From: Lingula anatina
Lineage: Eukaryota; Brachiopoda; Lingulata; Lingulida; Lingulidae
Assembly: GCF_001039355.2 (NCBI RefSeq)
Contig: NW_019775449.1
Location: forward strand, 330,367-394,366
DNA: 64,000 nt
Direction of reading: 5' to 3'
Shown here piece after piece: positions 49,549 to 61,732 of this stretch; position 1 is the stretch's first letter; each line of letters begins with the position of its first letter. The position numbers and the translations under genes are program-made. The notes beneath the pieces were generated by a model. That model was not told the origin of the DNA. It made no database searches and was given only the letters and a program-made list of their open reading frames with translations.

Positions 49549-52500
49549 TCAGTATCTCTCTCCACACAATGCCAGCAGAACTCGCTTGTAGTCTCCTGAT
49601 GTATCATCCTGAAATAAAAATCAACACTGTGATGTAAAAATTTCATTCACAACATTGCAGATATCATTATGTCTATTTCTTCAAACCTTTTTAAGTACGC
49701 GTACAAATAGGTTTAAGTCAGGCACAAGACCAAATAAAAGCTGAAATTTGTCATTTTCTATAAATAACATGTGGGTCATTGAATAAAATAATATCCTGCA
49801 TAAGCAAAACTGTAGCAATCCAACACATGTACACACCCTTATAAAAGCTCCCAAACTCTGGTGATATTTCTTCTGAAATTCTTCTTTGATCTGGACCATA
49901 TCCACTTCACACCTGGTGACTACCACACGGATCAGTGTCTTATCATCTGTACCCAGGCCCTAGGAAGAGAAAACAAGAAAATAATAAACATAATTACAGA
50001 AAACAGGTGCCCTTGAGGCACCTGACAATATTTCGGCATCCTACTAATAAATTACTTGTCTGACATTTGAGCACATAGAGTTGTTTATTCATTCATGTTG
50101 CCAAGATACAAGATACTGTCAAATTAAAACAAAATTTATGGTTTGGCAGTCATGGTGAAAATGTCACAAAAATGAACAGCTGCAGGTTATCAGAATACAT
50201 ACTGAAACCTTCAGTGTCTGCACATTAAACAACACTCCAACAGATATATTCTTCCAAACAAAGACTGTTTGCACATACCTTCATTGAAGTATACATTTTT
50301 TCAGCAAAATATGAGGCCTTGTTCTTCACCACTTTCACTGTAAAAACAAATATGTGTTGGTCAAACTGTGAGTTAAATGGATTTAACGAAGTGGTCATCA
50401 AATATTTGGAAATACATGAAATAACAGCAATTATCTTAAAATTGTCTGCTGTATAAGGAGCTTTGAACCTCAATTCTAGAAACATAATGTCAACATGAGC
50501 CTTTTATCTCTCCATTCCCTTTGTGATACAGCATAATCAAATGGACAAAAACTAAGTTGAATTCAAAAGAGTATTTCAAAGATAACATATGAGTATTATA
50601 CCACACATTGTGAACCTACATACATTTAGCATAATAATAACAGTAATAATAATGTATATATATCATGCCTACATCCTGCAACTGTAAAACAATATAAATC
50701 AAACAAATCTTTTTAGATTTGTGATATTAAAATATCACATTAAATCAAGACTAAAACAACAACATTCTCTTTACCTATTGTCAGCATTCCCTTGGCCAGA
50801 TCCCCAGACATCTCACTCTGTATGACTCTCTCAATAGTGTTCTTAGATAACTTCTGGTACTCGTCAAACACTGCCCTGAGCTGTGGAAAGCTCTGTGATG
50901 CCAAGATGGCATTAAACATGGACTCGTCTGTGCCCCAGCGCTTTTCTCCGGCATCATACAGTTTCTGTAACAGCATTACATAAATTGTCAATACTTAATA
51001 CAAATGTTTTAGATTTAATGTTATCACAGCATAATCAACTGCTTTTTTGACAGACCTTTGCTCTCTGGTGGAGAAGCATGATGTTATATTATGTGTTTAA
51101 GCAAAAAAGAGATATGCATGCATGCACATGTGTGTGCATGTGTGCATACATTTTTAAATCTCTACATGTGCCATATCTTAGCGTTATTGGACTTCCCACA
51201 TAAAAAAAAAAAAAAAAACAAGGATTTGCTCATTTGCATACTGGTGCATTAAAAAAGTTTAACAAACAAATAGTATATGAATCATATTGTGATCTACCCT
51301 GGCATCTTGCTGTGCTTTTTGCATATTAGGAGCTTGGTTTTCATCTCGGTGGCCCTGAAAAACAAACATAAACATTTGTACAGGGAAACATTCAGTACGG
51401 TTTCATACAGCATTAAAAGGGGGCAGTGAAATCCCCTAAAACAGAAGGTTCCTAGCTGTATGCTCAAAACTCAAAGCTGACACACTGTCACATCCAACAC
51501 ACTGTCACAGCTGACACACTGTCACATCCAACACACTGTCACAGCTGACACACTGCCACATCCAACACACTGGTACAGCTGACACACTGTCACATCCAAC
51601 ACACTGTCACAGCTGACACTGTCACATCCAACACACTGTCACAGCTGACACACTGCCACATCCAACACACTGTCACAGCTGACACACTGTCACAGCTGAC
51701 ACAATCACACTTGTACTTACATTTGCCATAGAAACCATGAGCCTCTTAAAATGACCAGATGTGTCCCCTGCGATATCTTGTTCTAGTGAGGTCCGGTACA
51801 CTAAAAGTACATAGCATTATGCTTAAATAATGATCATTTAAATGATTTAAAAATCTTCTTACTTGAAAAAGTGAAGTATCAAAAAATGCATGTCAGTGTT
51901 TCAATGAAAACCAAAATATCAAATTTGTTTTCAAACTTACTTTGTTTATAAGCCGCATTAATTGCCTGGATTTCACGATTGTTCCTTGTGCACAAAATTT
52001 CAATCAGTGCATCTTCATCAGTTCCTAAACCCTGCAATATGAAAAAATCTAAAATATGAATCTATACACACATTAATGTATAATGACTGATAACTTTACT
52101 TCATCGAAAGCCATAAAAAAATTAAGCTTATAAGATTTACGTTAGTATTGTAAACCAGTGTCATATTAAAAAATTCACTTGACATACTCATTAATTTCAT
52201 TCCTGTTTTTACTCTAAAGTGCATTGTTGCTACAACTGAATGAGTAACCATACAAATATATTTACCTGGTGTATTTCTAAATAAACTAACATAAACTTTG
52301 TTCAAATTCAATACAGACTCATTGGTGTGACTCCAAAAAATTTAAAAATAAGACAAAATCTTGTTCAAATTGTCAGTCTGACTATATTTCACAAATAAAT
52401 AAAACAAGTAAATAACAATTGCAAATGAAACAGATAATTAATTTAAATAAATTACATAAAATATCAAGACTTTATATAAATTAAGCATCCTCCATATTGA

Positions 52501-55500
52501 TGAGCCAGCCACTTACCGCCATTGCACGCCTGAGTTCCGAGGCATCGTATTTCTCAGGAGGCAACATGAGGGCCAGGACACAATCTTCAAATTTACCACT
52601 CAGTTCACTCTTCAAGTCTTGTATTAAATCCTTAAATGATGCAAAAATAATTCTAAATATATAAATAAAATACACTGTACGTTTTCATCAGAAATCAAAT
52701 AATAATAATGTAAGAGCTGAAGGAAGTTGTAAGTTGAAGGTCATATATGGTGCCTAAATGATTCAACTAATAACTGGACAAATTGCACGGAAACTGCTTA
52801 ATACAATAAATTAATTATAGATTTAAATGCCACATAACCAAGCAGTTTGCAACAAGTGGAAGATACTGCTAGCAGCATCATATTCACTTATACAATTCGT
52901 CCACTGTACACAACATACAATAGTGTAATTACAACAAGGCTCTTGTGCATGGCATACAGTGGATGACGAGTAGTTGTAACTGACTTATCCCACAACTGGC
53001 ACTTTGAACAAAAGGTCGAATGCACGAAGCGATTTAAAATACAGGCAAGCGCGTAAGTAAAATACATGTGCAATTATCCTATTGTTGAAAGTGTCAGCTA
53101 TGGGATAAGCTATGTAATTTAACTACACATATAAATAGTTTAAGAGGTATGCTCCCTTGACATCAATAAAAAGAAGATTATGTACACAGAAATACCCATA
53201 CTATCCAGACTGTTTAACCTAACAGTCTAATTAAAAAATCTAATGGCTAAATAAGATACTGAATGTCTCAATAAGAAACATCCTTAAGTCTCCCTAGTGG
53301 TACATGTAATTAAATAAAGAAAAATACTTGTATCACATTGCAATGAATTAAAATAAGAGAAGCAATAGATATGATGTTGCATGATATTCAAGGATGGAAA
53401 TCTGCCTAATGTGGTAAGACAATTTTATAAAAGAACCTTTCTATCTTCCATTCAAGGATCAAGCAGACCTTGGGGAAATTCATCATTGATTCATAATTTT
53501 ATAAACATCATGCAATCTTTATCCAGAGGGGAATTAATGTACTAACAGTCATTAACCATAAATTTCAAACTTCTCATTTTTTTCTCATTGATATTATTCA
53601 AATTTAATCGCTTTTTGTTTCTCACAAAGCATGCTACCTGTTCTTAACTCATTTTCTAAATTGTTTTTATTCATCTTTTTCAGGTATAATCCACAGAACA
53701 CTGCTTTAGAAAATATCATCCATTCAGTCATTCATTTAATTTAAATTCACTGAGTAAATACAGTACACATCAGAAGCACATCTGGGGCTCCATAGTTTAG
53801 TGCTGAGACATGAAGCACAGCTAGGTTAATATGCTGTGACTTGTGGTAATGGGTTCCATGTGCGTAAAAAAAAAAAAAAAGACTCTCATGACAATTCCAT
53901 CATGCAAAATCCAACAAGACAATACTTGTCTTTAAATGGAATATACTTACCCTTCCATACATAGTTTTGTACTGCAGAAACAATTTTTGGCGTTGTGCGT
54001 TTGTCCTAAATCCAAGAATGTCAATGATGGCTCTCTCATCAGTACCTGTAAATTTTAACAAATTTGATTCAGAATGAACATTTTTGAACTGATAATGAAC
54101 ATTTTTGAACCGATAATAACTGAAATAGAAGATTATATCTGGCATAAGTCAGGTAAATAAAAACTTTGGATTCAAACATACTGGGCATAAATGCTACATA
54201 CCGTAAAAATGCAGCATACTGTAAAAAAAAAATACTAATCACCTAATTTGCATTTGGATTACCTAGGTGCTATGAATGTTGCACATCTACATATGAAAAC
54301 TTCTACACTGTACTGTCAGTCATTTCACCAGCCCAATTTCCTCTTTCCAATTAAACATGTAAAATTAACAGTGTTTACTTATTTATTTATTCATTTGTTG
54401 TAATAAGGTCATAGCTGTAGCAGTCAGTATGATGATGAATATAATTCCAGGCACTCACATACTATGATTTTAACCTATTTCCTCAGTGACTCACTTTCTG
54501 GTTATCAAAAAATGGCTGGAAATACAACTACTAGTAATGATGATTTAGGTTAGTTCTAGTTCTTAATGTGTGAAATTCAGGGTGAGAGACTTGTACTCGA
54601 CTTACCTAATCCTTTCATGGCTTTCCTCAACTTAGCACTGTCATCTTCAGGGTTGAAAGGGGTGTGGTCTCTTACAGTTCCCTGTTCCTGTAGAATAAAA
54701 CAAACTGTATAAAAACACTGTATATCAGGATCTCAGCTCACCCTCATGTCTCCTAGTATTTTGCTTTCAACCAATTATCTTGAAGATTTAAGCTAAATGT
54801 TATGTTTTATGCATGGCTAAATCACACGCCGAGTCGGAGAAAAAAAAGATTTAAAATAATTTAATTTGAACAATTTCTTTAGCTAAAATATTTTTTCTGG
54901 AAGCAATTACTCAACAACAGGATAATGTGGTACTGGTGCAATAGCTGTCAAGCAATAATGAATAATTTTGTGGTTTAATGCAAGTATGACTGCTTTCCAA
55001 AATCTATCAAGCTGCAGAGACATTTTCACATTTCAGTATTTTACCAAAATGAGAAAAGGAACAACAGAACAAAAGTAAAGTAACTTCTCTGATGTAAAGA
55101 ATTAGTGATAAAATTTAATTTTATTACAAATACCATGTAATTTCATGAGATATGGACCATTTCATAAAACTAACAGGGTACTCAAAAACTACAAGCACCA
55201 TAATTGCTCATATCCACTCTCATGGCTAATATATCAACTTGATGACAGTGACATGTAGCTAGCAATACAGCTGAAAGCCTTCCATATTCAATATCCATTA
55301 AATTTATGAACAATAAATCAAAATGACACAATGCATCTTTATACTCTAAGGAAAGTATAACAAGTTTTATATCATTTTACACCATGCTGCTGCCTGGCTA
55401 TAGACATACTTGAGCATATTTCATTGCCAAGAGACATAGCAAATTAGTGTGATATCTATTAATATCTCTCTCATGTCTTTGAATAATCATCATTACATGT

Positions 55501-57365
55501 TTAAAGTGATGATAAAAATAGATGATTCACATCAGACTAACTAGAGGATCAGAGAGGCGATACCGCCTCCGAATATTGTACCACCAGCTGGAGCAAGCAC
55601 ATTCGTATAGACCCCCATATATACAAAATAAGGAACACAGCCACCAGTCTTGTGCTTGCCAAGCTGTAAAAATTCAGTCAACAAGAATTTTCAAAATATG
55701 CAAAAAATATATATATAACTAAAAATGGTACAATCAAAGTTAAGTTCATCGTAAGGTAGGTCAAAGGTCAATTCCAAGGTCACAGTAAATTGCCAGTATA
55801 TGACTTCCTATTCAACTTCAATAGTAACTATGGGCCTATCTCTGCCAGGTTTGGAGTTAAAAGAAAAAGAAATTAGCAGAGTTCGGTTCATGATAATAAG
55901 TAGGTCAAAGGTCAATTTCAAGGTCACACTTAGATTGCCAGTATATGACTTCCTATTCACGTTCAATAGTAACTATGGACCTATGGACCTATCTCTGCCA
56001 GTTTTGGAGATAAAGGAGAAGCAAAATATGCAAAGTTCAGTTCATGGTGAAAAGTAGGTCAAAGGTCAATTTTAAGGTCACTTTTAGATTGCCAGTATAT
56101 GACTTCCTATTCAACTTCAATAGAGACTATGGACCTATCTCTGCCAGTTTTGGAGATAAAAGGGAAGCAAAATTTGCAAAGTTCAGTTCATGGTGAAAAG
56201 TAGGTCAAAGGTCAATTTTAAGGTCACATTTAGATTGCCAGTATATGACTTCCTATTCAANTCATTTCCCAGTACACACATGAAGTGGTTCTATATGGCA
56301 ATACTTACACCAAATCCCAGCTGTCCTGGCATGCCCCCTGGTGGCTGCACTCCATAGGGGAGATTTGGCCCCCCAGAGGGGTAAGGGGCCCCGCCCCCAC
56401 CTGGATAGGGGGCACCCCCAGGGTATGGGGGACCTCCTGGTGTAGGCATACCCTAGAATGGTATTGGTTTAATAGTAAGCAAAAAATATGATATATGAAA
56501 GCTGTGTCAGTCACCAAATTTATTGATTACATTATTGAAGTATATATATATATATATAAATATATATATATATAATGTAATCAATAATTTTGGTGACTGA
56601 CACAGCTTTCATATATCATATTTTTTTCATAAGATACCCTTAATTTTTGTACTATCCATCTCACAACTGAAATAAAAATATGCTATTTCAGACTATTTTC
56701 TCCAAATAATCCACGATAACAATCAATATGATTGGTACTAAGGTCTGGGATGATAAGTACCTATATCTCCGTACTATGATAAGTACATATGGGCCTCTAC
56801 TGGTATACTATACTTGTATTTTCTATACTACACAACAGTACTAGTGTGGTAAATTGCTACCAGCCGTGTAAGTAACAAAAAAATTCAGAATTTTAGTTTG
56901 GTAAGCAGCAAGAAAACAACCTCAGAAAAAAACATGTTTGTTTGAGTGGGAGGTAAATCAAGATACCTGGGACTATTTTAGTGAAGTGAAAAACTAAATA
57001 CACTTTCATCTTCTTACTGCCAGTGATGTAAAGCATGACCATATGGCTGAGATGATTAATGGGTGGTTGCAGATTTCTTCTCATCAAACATGTAAATTTT
57101 GGTGATGATTTACATGGGTAGATCTACAGGATATGCTACTGTACTGTATCTGTAGGCATTTATAAATATGAGCAATTGTTTATGCAGATCTGGGCACCAT
57201 TAGTATCAGGTCATAAGGTAAATCATCCAAAAATAGCGCAGAACAAGTTATTTAGTATACTACAGATAAACAGAGGGCTACACACCACAGATGTATCAAT
57301 TATTAAATGTAAAATACATCATACTACACACTGTTGCTACAGTAGTACATGTACCAGCTGTAGCC

Positions 57366-57403
<38 letters not shown>

Positions 57404-57704
57404 CAGTCAGAGTGGGGCGGCGTTAAAATGCCTCCATAACTTCATAACCCCCTGACACTGAGTCACTTTGGGATTTAGTGTATTATTTATAGACCGATCA
57501 GGATTGCTCAATAACTGGTGAACAACTAGTTAACACTGATTTCAACTTCAAGATAAATAAAAAAATGCTCGTATTATTTGGTCTTTCCAGCCTGTCAGGT
57601 TGTCTGTGATATCAAAATCCACTTACTGGCATTGGTTGTTGCTGAGGGTAACCCCCTGCCCCAGGGTAACCGCCTCCGTACCCTCCACCGTAAGGGTAAC
57701 TCAT
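49549..57704 (-). CDS. Annexin with Gly/Pro/Tyr-rich N-terminal head (A7/A11 type)
   Basis: Calcium-dependent phospholipid-binding protein of the cytosol and membranes. Twelve exons: 57627-57704, 56309-56452, 54606-54687, 53951-54045, 52517-52630, 51941-52031, 51721-51800, 51298-51354, 50775-50964, 50279-50337, 49837-49959, 49549-49608; phases all fit, giving 390 residues. Seen: a ~75-residue head of GGYPG/PYPGG repeats ([20 protein letters not shown] at the start), then four annexin repeats. Type II calcium loops GLGTD occur in repeats 1 (residues 100-104), 2 and 4; repeat 3 has KRWGTDE, as is usual. Core endings such as [13 protein letters not shown] and [16 protein letters not shown] are typical. 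The head's low complexity is like that of ANXA7/ANXA11, which drives self-association in those proteins. No orthologue name is given because invertebrate annexins have their own classes. Confidence 0.93.
51476..51703. repeat. ~34-bp minisatellite in annexin intron 7
   Basis: Alternating cagctgacacactgtca and catccaacacactgtca half-units, about 13 halves, ending about 17 bp from the exon 7 donor (51719-51720), so the array fills the 5' part of that intron. Confidence 0.93.
55755..56260. repeat. ~146-bp satellite with DR1 motifs, cut by an N
   Basis: Units start at about 55755, 55900, 56054 and 56200; the last stops at N 56261. Each contains AGGTCAAAGGTCA then, 6 bp on, a third AGGTCA. Unit 2 has an extra 9-bp duplication (ctatggacctatggac). 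Located in annexin intron 2. The true array length is unknown. Confidence 0.9.
56261..56261. other. Single-N contig join inside a tandem satellite
   Basis: The array runs up to the N, and non-repeat sequence follows, so units are probably collapsed or missing here. Confidence 0.8.
56479..56634. repeat. ~70-bp-arm hairpin with AT-repeat loop in annexin intron 1
   Basis: The left arm (…atatgatatatgaaagctg, tgtcagtcaccaaa, tattgattacatta) is followed by (TA)n and the exact inverted arm ending at about 56634. The left arm begins about 26 bp from the exon 2 acceptor (56453-56454). It may be a small palindromic transposon; no target duplication could be set. Confidence 0.8.
57369..57400. repeat. 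(CT)n microsatellite
   Basis: About 16 CT units in annexin intron 1. Confidence 0.95.
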
Positions 57705-57770
57705 CTTGTTGAACTGTAAACTTATCACAGAGGTAAATGAAAGAGTGAACTGGGACAGGAATTGCCCATA

Positions 57771-57782
57771 TGCGCATGCGCA
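57771..57782. promoter_or_regulatory. NRF-1-type palindrome in the annexin promoter
   Basis: TGCGCATGCGCA, an exact NRF-1 consensus, lies 67 bp upstream of the annexin ATG (57704) in an otherwise AT-rich region. It probably marks the core promoter. Confidence 0.6.
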
Positions 57783-60700
57783 CAGAATTATGCTTCCGTG
57801 TTTCTTTCTAGCGCTTCGTCTGCCTCGATCGCTAGATGCGCCCCCTTCCTAGTTAAACTTCATACCGTTGACATTCGACATCTAGATCTCTAAGATCTTT
57901 CTATTCCATCTTGACAAATGTAGCACTTATTGACTCTGAACATTCAGCAAATTTTAGGTAATTATGTTAAAAACCCCCTATTTAGAAAAATAAAATAAAA
58001 TAGCCTACACGTCGCCACACTGTTATCTCGACCGTTCAAAAAACATTAATAATAATAATAATAATAATAATTAATTAATTAATTAATTAATTAAATTTAA
58101 TAAAATGAAAAAATAACGATATTTAGGTGAAACTGAAGAATATACAGGTATATTGTAACTGGATACTAGGCCTAATTAAATGATAAGCCTACCATTCAGA
58201 AGACGCAATGTTTCTATAACTATTAACCGCATATCTATCTGGGTTCGTAAAGGAAACAGTTTTAAAGGGGCCCGGGGTTACCATTTAGCAGCACGGTACT
58301 CAAAAAACGGTGGAAGGGAGGGCTCCCAAACCTATTAACCAAGCCAGCTCCCAAAAAAACTTTTGAAATAACGAAACCCAACTGCTGATGTTAAAAATTT
58401 TCAGATTGGGCCTATTGGACTTTAACTATCAAAATTCCTCGCTGATAAATCTTTTGATGTCAGATTATGAACTTTAAGGGAGAGATCTAGAAGAAAATTC
58501 GGAGTAGGGCCTACCGGGGATTAATTTGAACCGATGATAAAATGTTATAAAAATTGCGCAATTTCCCATAACTTTTGACCAATTCAGGAAAGAGTCAAAG
58601 ACGTTGCAATACTTTTATCTGGCTTACATAGGCCTATAGACAGATACGTTCATGGACCCACGTGCTAATACATGCCTCCTACATCCACAGAGAAAATTTA
58701 CCCTCTTTCCTGAAAGCACATTTATGTATATTGCTTGCTGCTCTGCGCTGAGGATTCAGTAAAATGAACTTGAATCCCTCATGGCTCTTACAGGTAACCG
58801 CCAAATGAGAGTCCTTTTTCATGCAAAAAGGCGTTTTAATGAAAAGTCATCCAAAAATAAGATTTTCACTGATTCTGTTTTTAGATTGTTTTTCATTGTT
58901 TACTTTTTTATTATCTGATCCTTAAAATATGTTTTTGATAAAATACGTACGTAGATATTTGAATAGCAAAGATAATTGAACTGCATTTTACACCAGAAAA
59001 ACTATTTACTTTTACCAGTACACTAGGCCTATACTGCTTTACGGCGCGTATTTCCATGGCCACTCTTTAGGCTACTTGGCAGCAACGCGTAAATAAAATA
59101 TTTCAAATTAATCAAATGTGCAATTAATCAAATGTGCTTGACCTAGAGTTGAGGAATAACGTGACATTTTCAAAGGTCATTGACTGGATTTGTTGATAGA
59201 ATCTTTGTTTTTAACTGAAACCCTCGAAAGTTTGTTAAATAGACCCTGTCTTTCAGCCAAACTCTGCTTCAGTATTTGCCTGAGGGAAGCGTTTTAAGCA
59301 AATTCTTTGTCAGTAGTCTTAGGTAGCCACAGTGGCACAGCATGACAACACACCTTCGCAAATTTCTGGCGTGAGAGATTTACACATTAAGAATACATTT
59401 AGTGCCGTTATGAACTTGGAGCCTGTATGTTTCGTTTCTCATAATTGGCTGTATTCAATTCTGATATGTATATACATGTATCAAAATTTTGACGTAAAAT
59501 ATTTGTAATTAAAAGGGTCTGGATCTCTCTCAAGTGAAAGAAAATGAAAGAAAAAAATTAAAATAAAACTGCAATCTAAGTGAGAAAAGGTTACTATAGC
59601 AAGAACTGAACGGGTTTAGGTAGTTTTTTCTTATTGGAACAGTGTATATACAGTGTACTTATTGCGCTAGAAGGCGAGAAACATCTCAATCGCGTTATCT
59701 TCAAACGGAGTCAAGGACACGTACATGTGCCATTTATACCCTAGATAAACCACTGTCTTTGTAGTCAGTTTTTTCGATTTTTCTGATTTGAAAACAATGT
59801 TTTGATTCACTGAATTCAAAGAACCGAAACGTCAATCTGTATTTAAAGAACCGGGTTCGCAGGCCGACCCGAACAGCGTCATAGTGAGCGTTGAAAAAAT
59901 ATGGAACCACTCCTTTCCCTGTTTATCGCAAAGAAGGATATCTTTTTTTTTCTTTCTCTGTCCCGTCTGCCTGTTAGTGAGTGGACTTAGGTGAATGTTT
60001 CTGAAATGTTGGGAGAGGACTAAATATATGCGAGAATTCAATGTCTTACACAAAATTTCCAATTTCCAAATGAAATAACTCTCGATTGTAAAATCATGCA
60101 GTTTATAGGCACCGGGGAAATTTCATTCTTCACTGTTAAGGAAAAAAAAAAATTGACCTTTTTATTATTTATTTGTGCAATAAATGTATATTTATGTGAA
60201 AACATTTAATTTAGAGTACAAAAATACCATACATTTATATTTAACTTCATACCAATAAATGCGTAGACAATTTGTTAGAACTGCTAAGGACTAATCCAGT
60301 TTACATCCATTTGCATACACACACACACAAATGCGCATACATGCATGCAGATGCTCTAGGACGCACAAATACATGCACACTCCCTCTCCTGTTATATCTA
60401 TTATTACAATTTCTATTGCAACTTTTTACTTTTACATGTTTCAGGACATTTGATGGCACATAAATTATGAATGCAATGAACAAATACAACTCAGTGCATA
60501 AAGTCATGATATGCATGAACATCACCCCCTATTTCCATAAATTATGACATATTTCTGTATATTTCTTGAACCAATTTCATTGGTAGTATCTTCTTTACCC
60601 TGTGAGTAAAGCAGCATATGTGCCTGATCACATGAACTTTGCCATATTTAGTGGAAATGCCCTCGTTTTTAACAAGTACTCCAGATCTTTTCAGTATGAA

Positions 60701-61480
60701 ATATCAGGTATAAAAATAGATGTCCCAATACTACTGTGAGCTTCTAAAACAGACTAGACACTAGACACCTATATGTCTTAAGATAAACATATAGATATAT
60801 GACTAAAAATACACAATACTATAATGACAGAGTGCCCTCTGAAGACTTTGTTGAAGACTGTTGCTGCATAAATCATTACAGCAATACAACTATTAAAAAA
60901 AACATGTAGTGAAATATATATGAAATAATGGGTGTTATACACCTGCGATAAAAAATGATCTAAATAAATAACAAATAAATACATACATTATGTGCATTAT
61001 AATGTAGCTCATGGAAAAACAAGACAGTTAATTTGCCAAGAATTCACAACCTTGAAACCAAGTAGAACTTCACAGATTTTAAATAACAGAAGTATATTTA
61101 TTTCAGTCTGTCAAGAATTAAAATTCACAACCTCAAAAATAAAATGAGTAGATTGTCATCGCTTTAAATTCAGTGTGCATTACAATTCACTTTCTTCACC
61201 ATGTGGAAGCACACTTTTCACTTTTAGGATAGACAACATCACAGCAATCAACTTGTGTTAATCTATCATTCATTGTGTAATTAACAACATAGTTAACACT
61301 TGCAGGCAACCTTTATCAATTGACAAAATGTCTGAAATGTGTGAAAAGAGTTAGCAACTCTGAAATTTCACAACTTTATTGCTTGGAAACAGATCTTCAT
61401 AGCATTTACTTTGCTTTATTATGGTATGGATAAATAATTCAGCTGCATTTTTCCTTCTCTACTAAAACACATTTCTCATT
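57783..61480. other. Intergenic region between annexin 5' end and LRRD1-like 3' end
   Basis: No gene recognised. It holds (TAA)n/(TTAA)n at 58046-58095 and scattered low-complexity tracts. The right part includes the 3' UTR of the LRRD1-like gene; a minus-strand AATAAA (tttatt, about 61376) is a candidate poly(A) signal. Confidence 0.5.
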
Positions 61481-61702
61481 TCATAACCTTAACGCCTGGG
61501 AGTAGATCTTCATAGCCTTTAATTTACTATGCAGTGTCTCCATCCCCAACACCCGCACTATGTGTATCAGGAGGTCGCAACTCGCCTCGGCATTATGCTC
61601 TTTCCAATATTTCATCGATGCAAGAATGCGTTCCTTCAACTTATCCTTGCCCTTGTATTGCTGCTCCAGTTCTTGAATCACTTCAGCTTCAAAGCGGAAC
61701 TT
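61452..61702 (-). other. Duplicate of the LRRD1-like last exon (assembly overlap)
   Basis: 251 bp that appear identical to 61704-61954, ending at the single N. It repeats the death-domain C-terminus and stop (61481) but has no upstream splice acceptor. Best explained as the unmerged end of a neighbouring contig. Confidence 0.85.
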
Positions 61703-61703
61703 N
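61703..61703. other. Single-N contig join flanked by an identical 251-bp overlap
   Basis: Both sides begin tccttctctactaaaacaca and continue without visible difference, so the two contigs overlap and were not merged. Confidence 0.9.
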
Positions 61704-61732
61704 TCCTTCTCTACTAAAACACATTTCTCATT

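Noticed and set aside
51476-51703. CRISPR-like array
   Set aside because: Repeats are contiguous without unique spacers, in an animal intron; it is a minisatellite.
61481-61681. Second death-domain C-terminus as an extra gene
   Set aside because: Appears identical to 61733-61933, ends at an N and lacks a splice acceptor; treated as an unmerged contig overlap.
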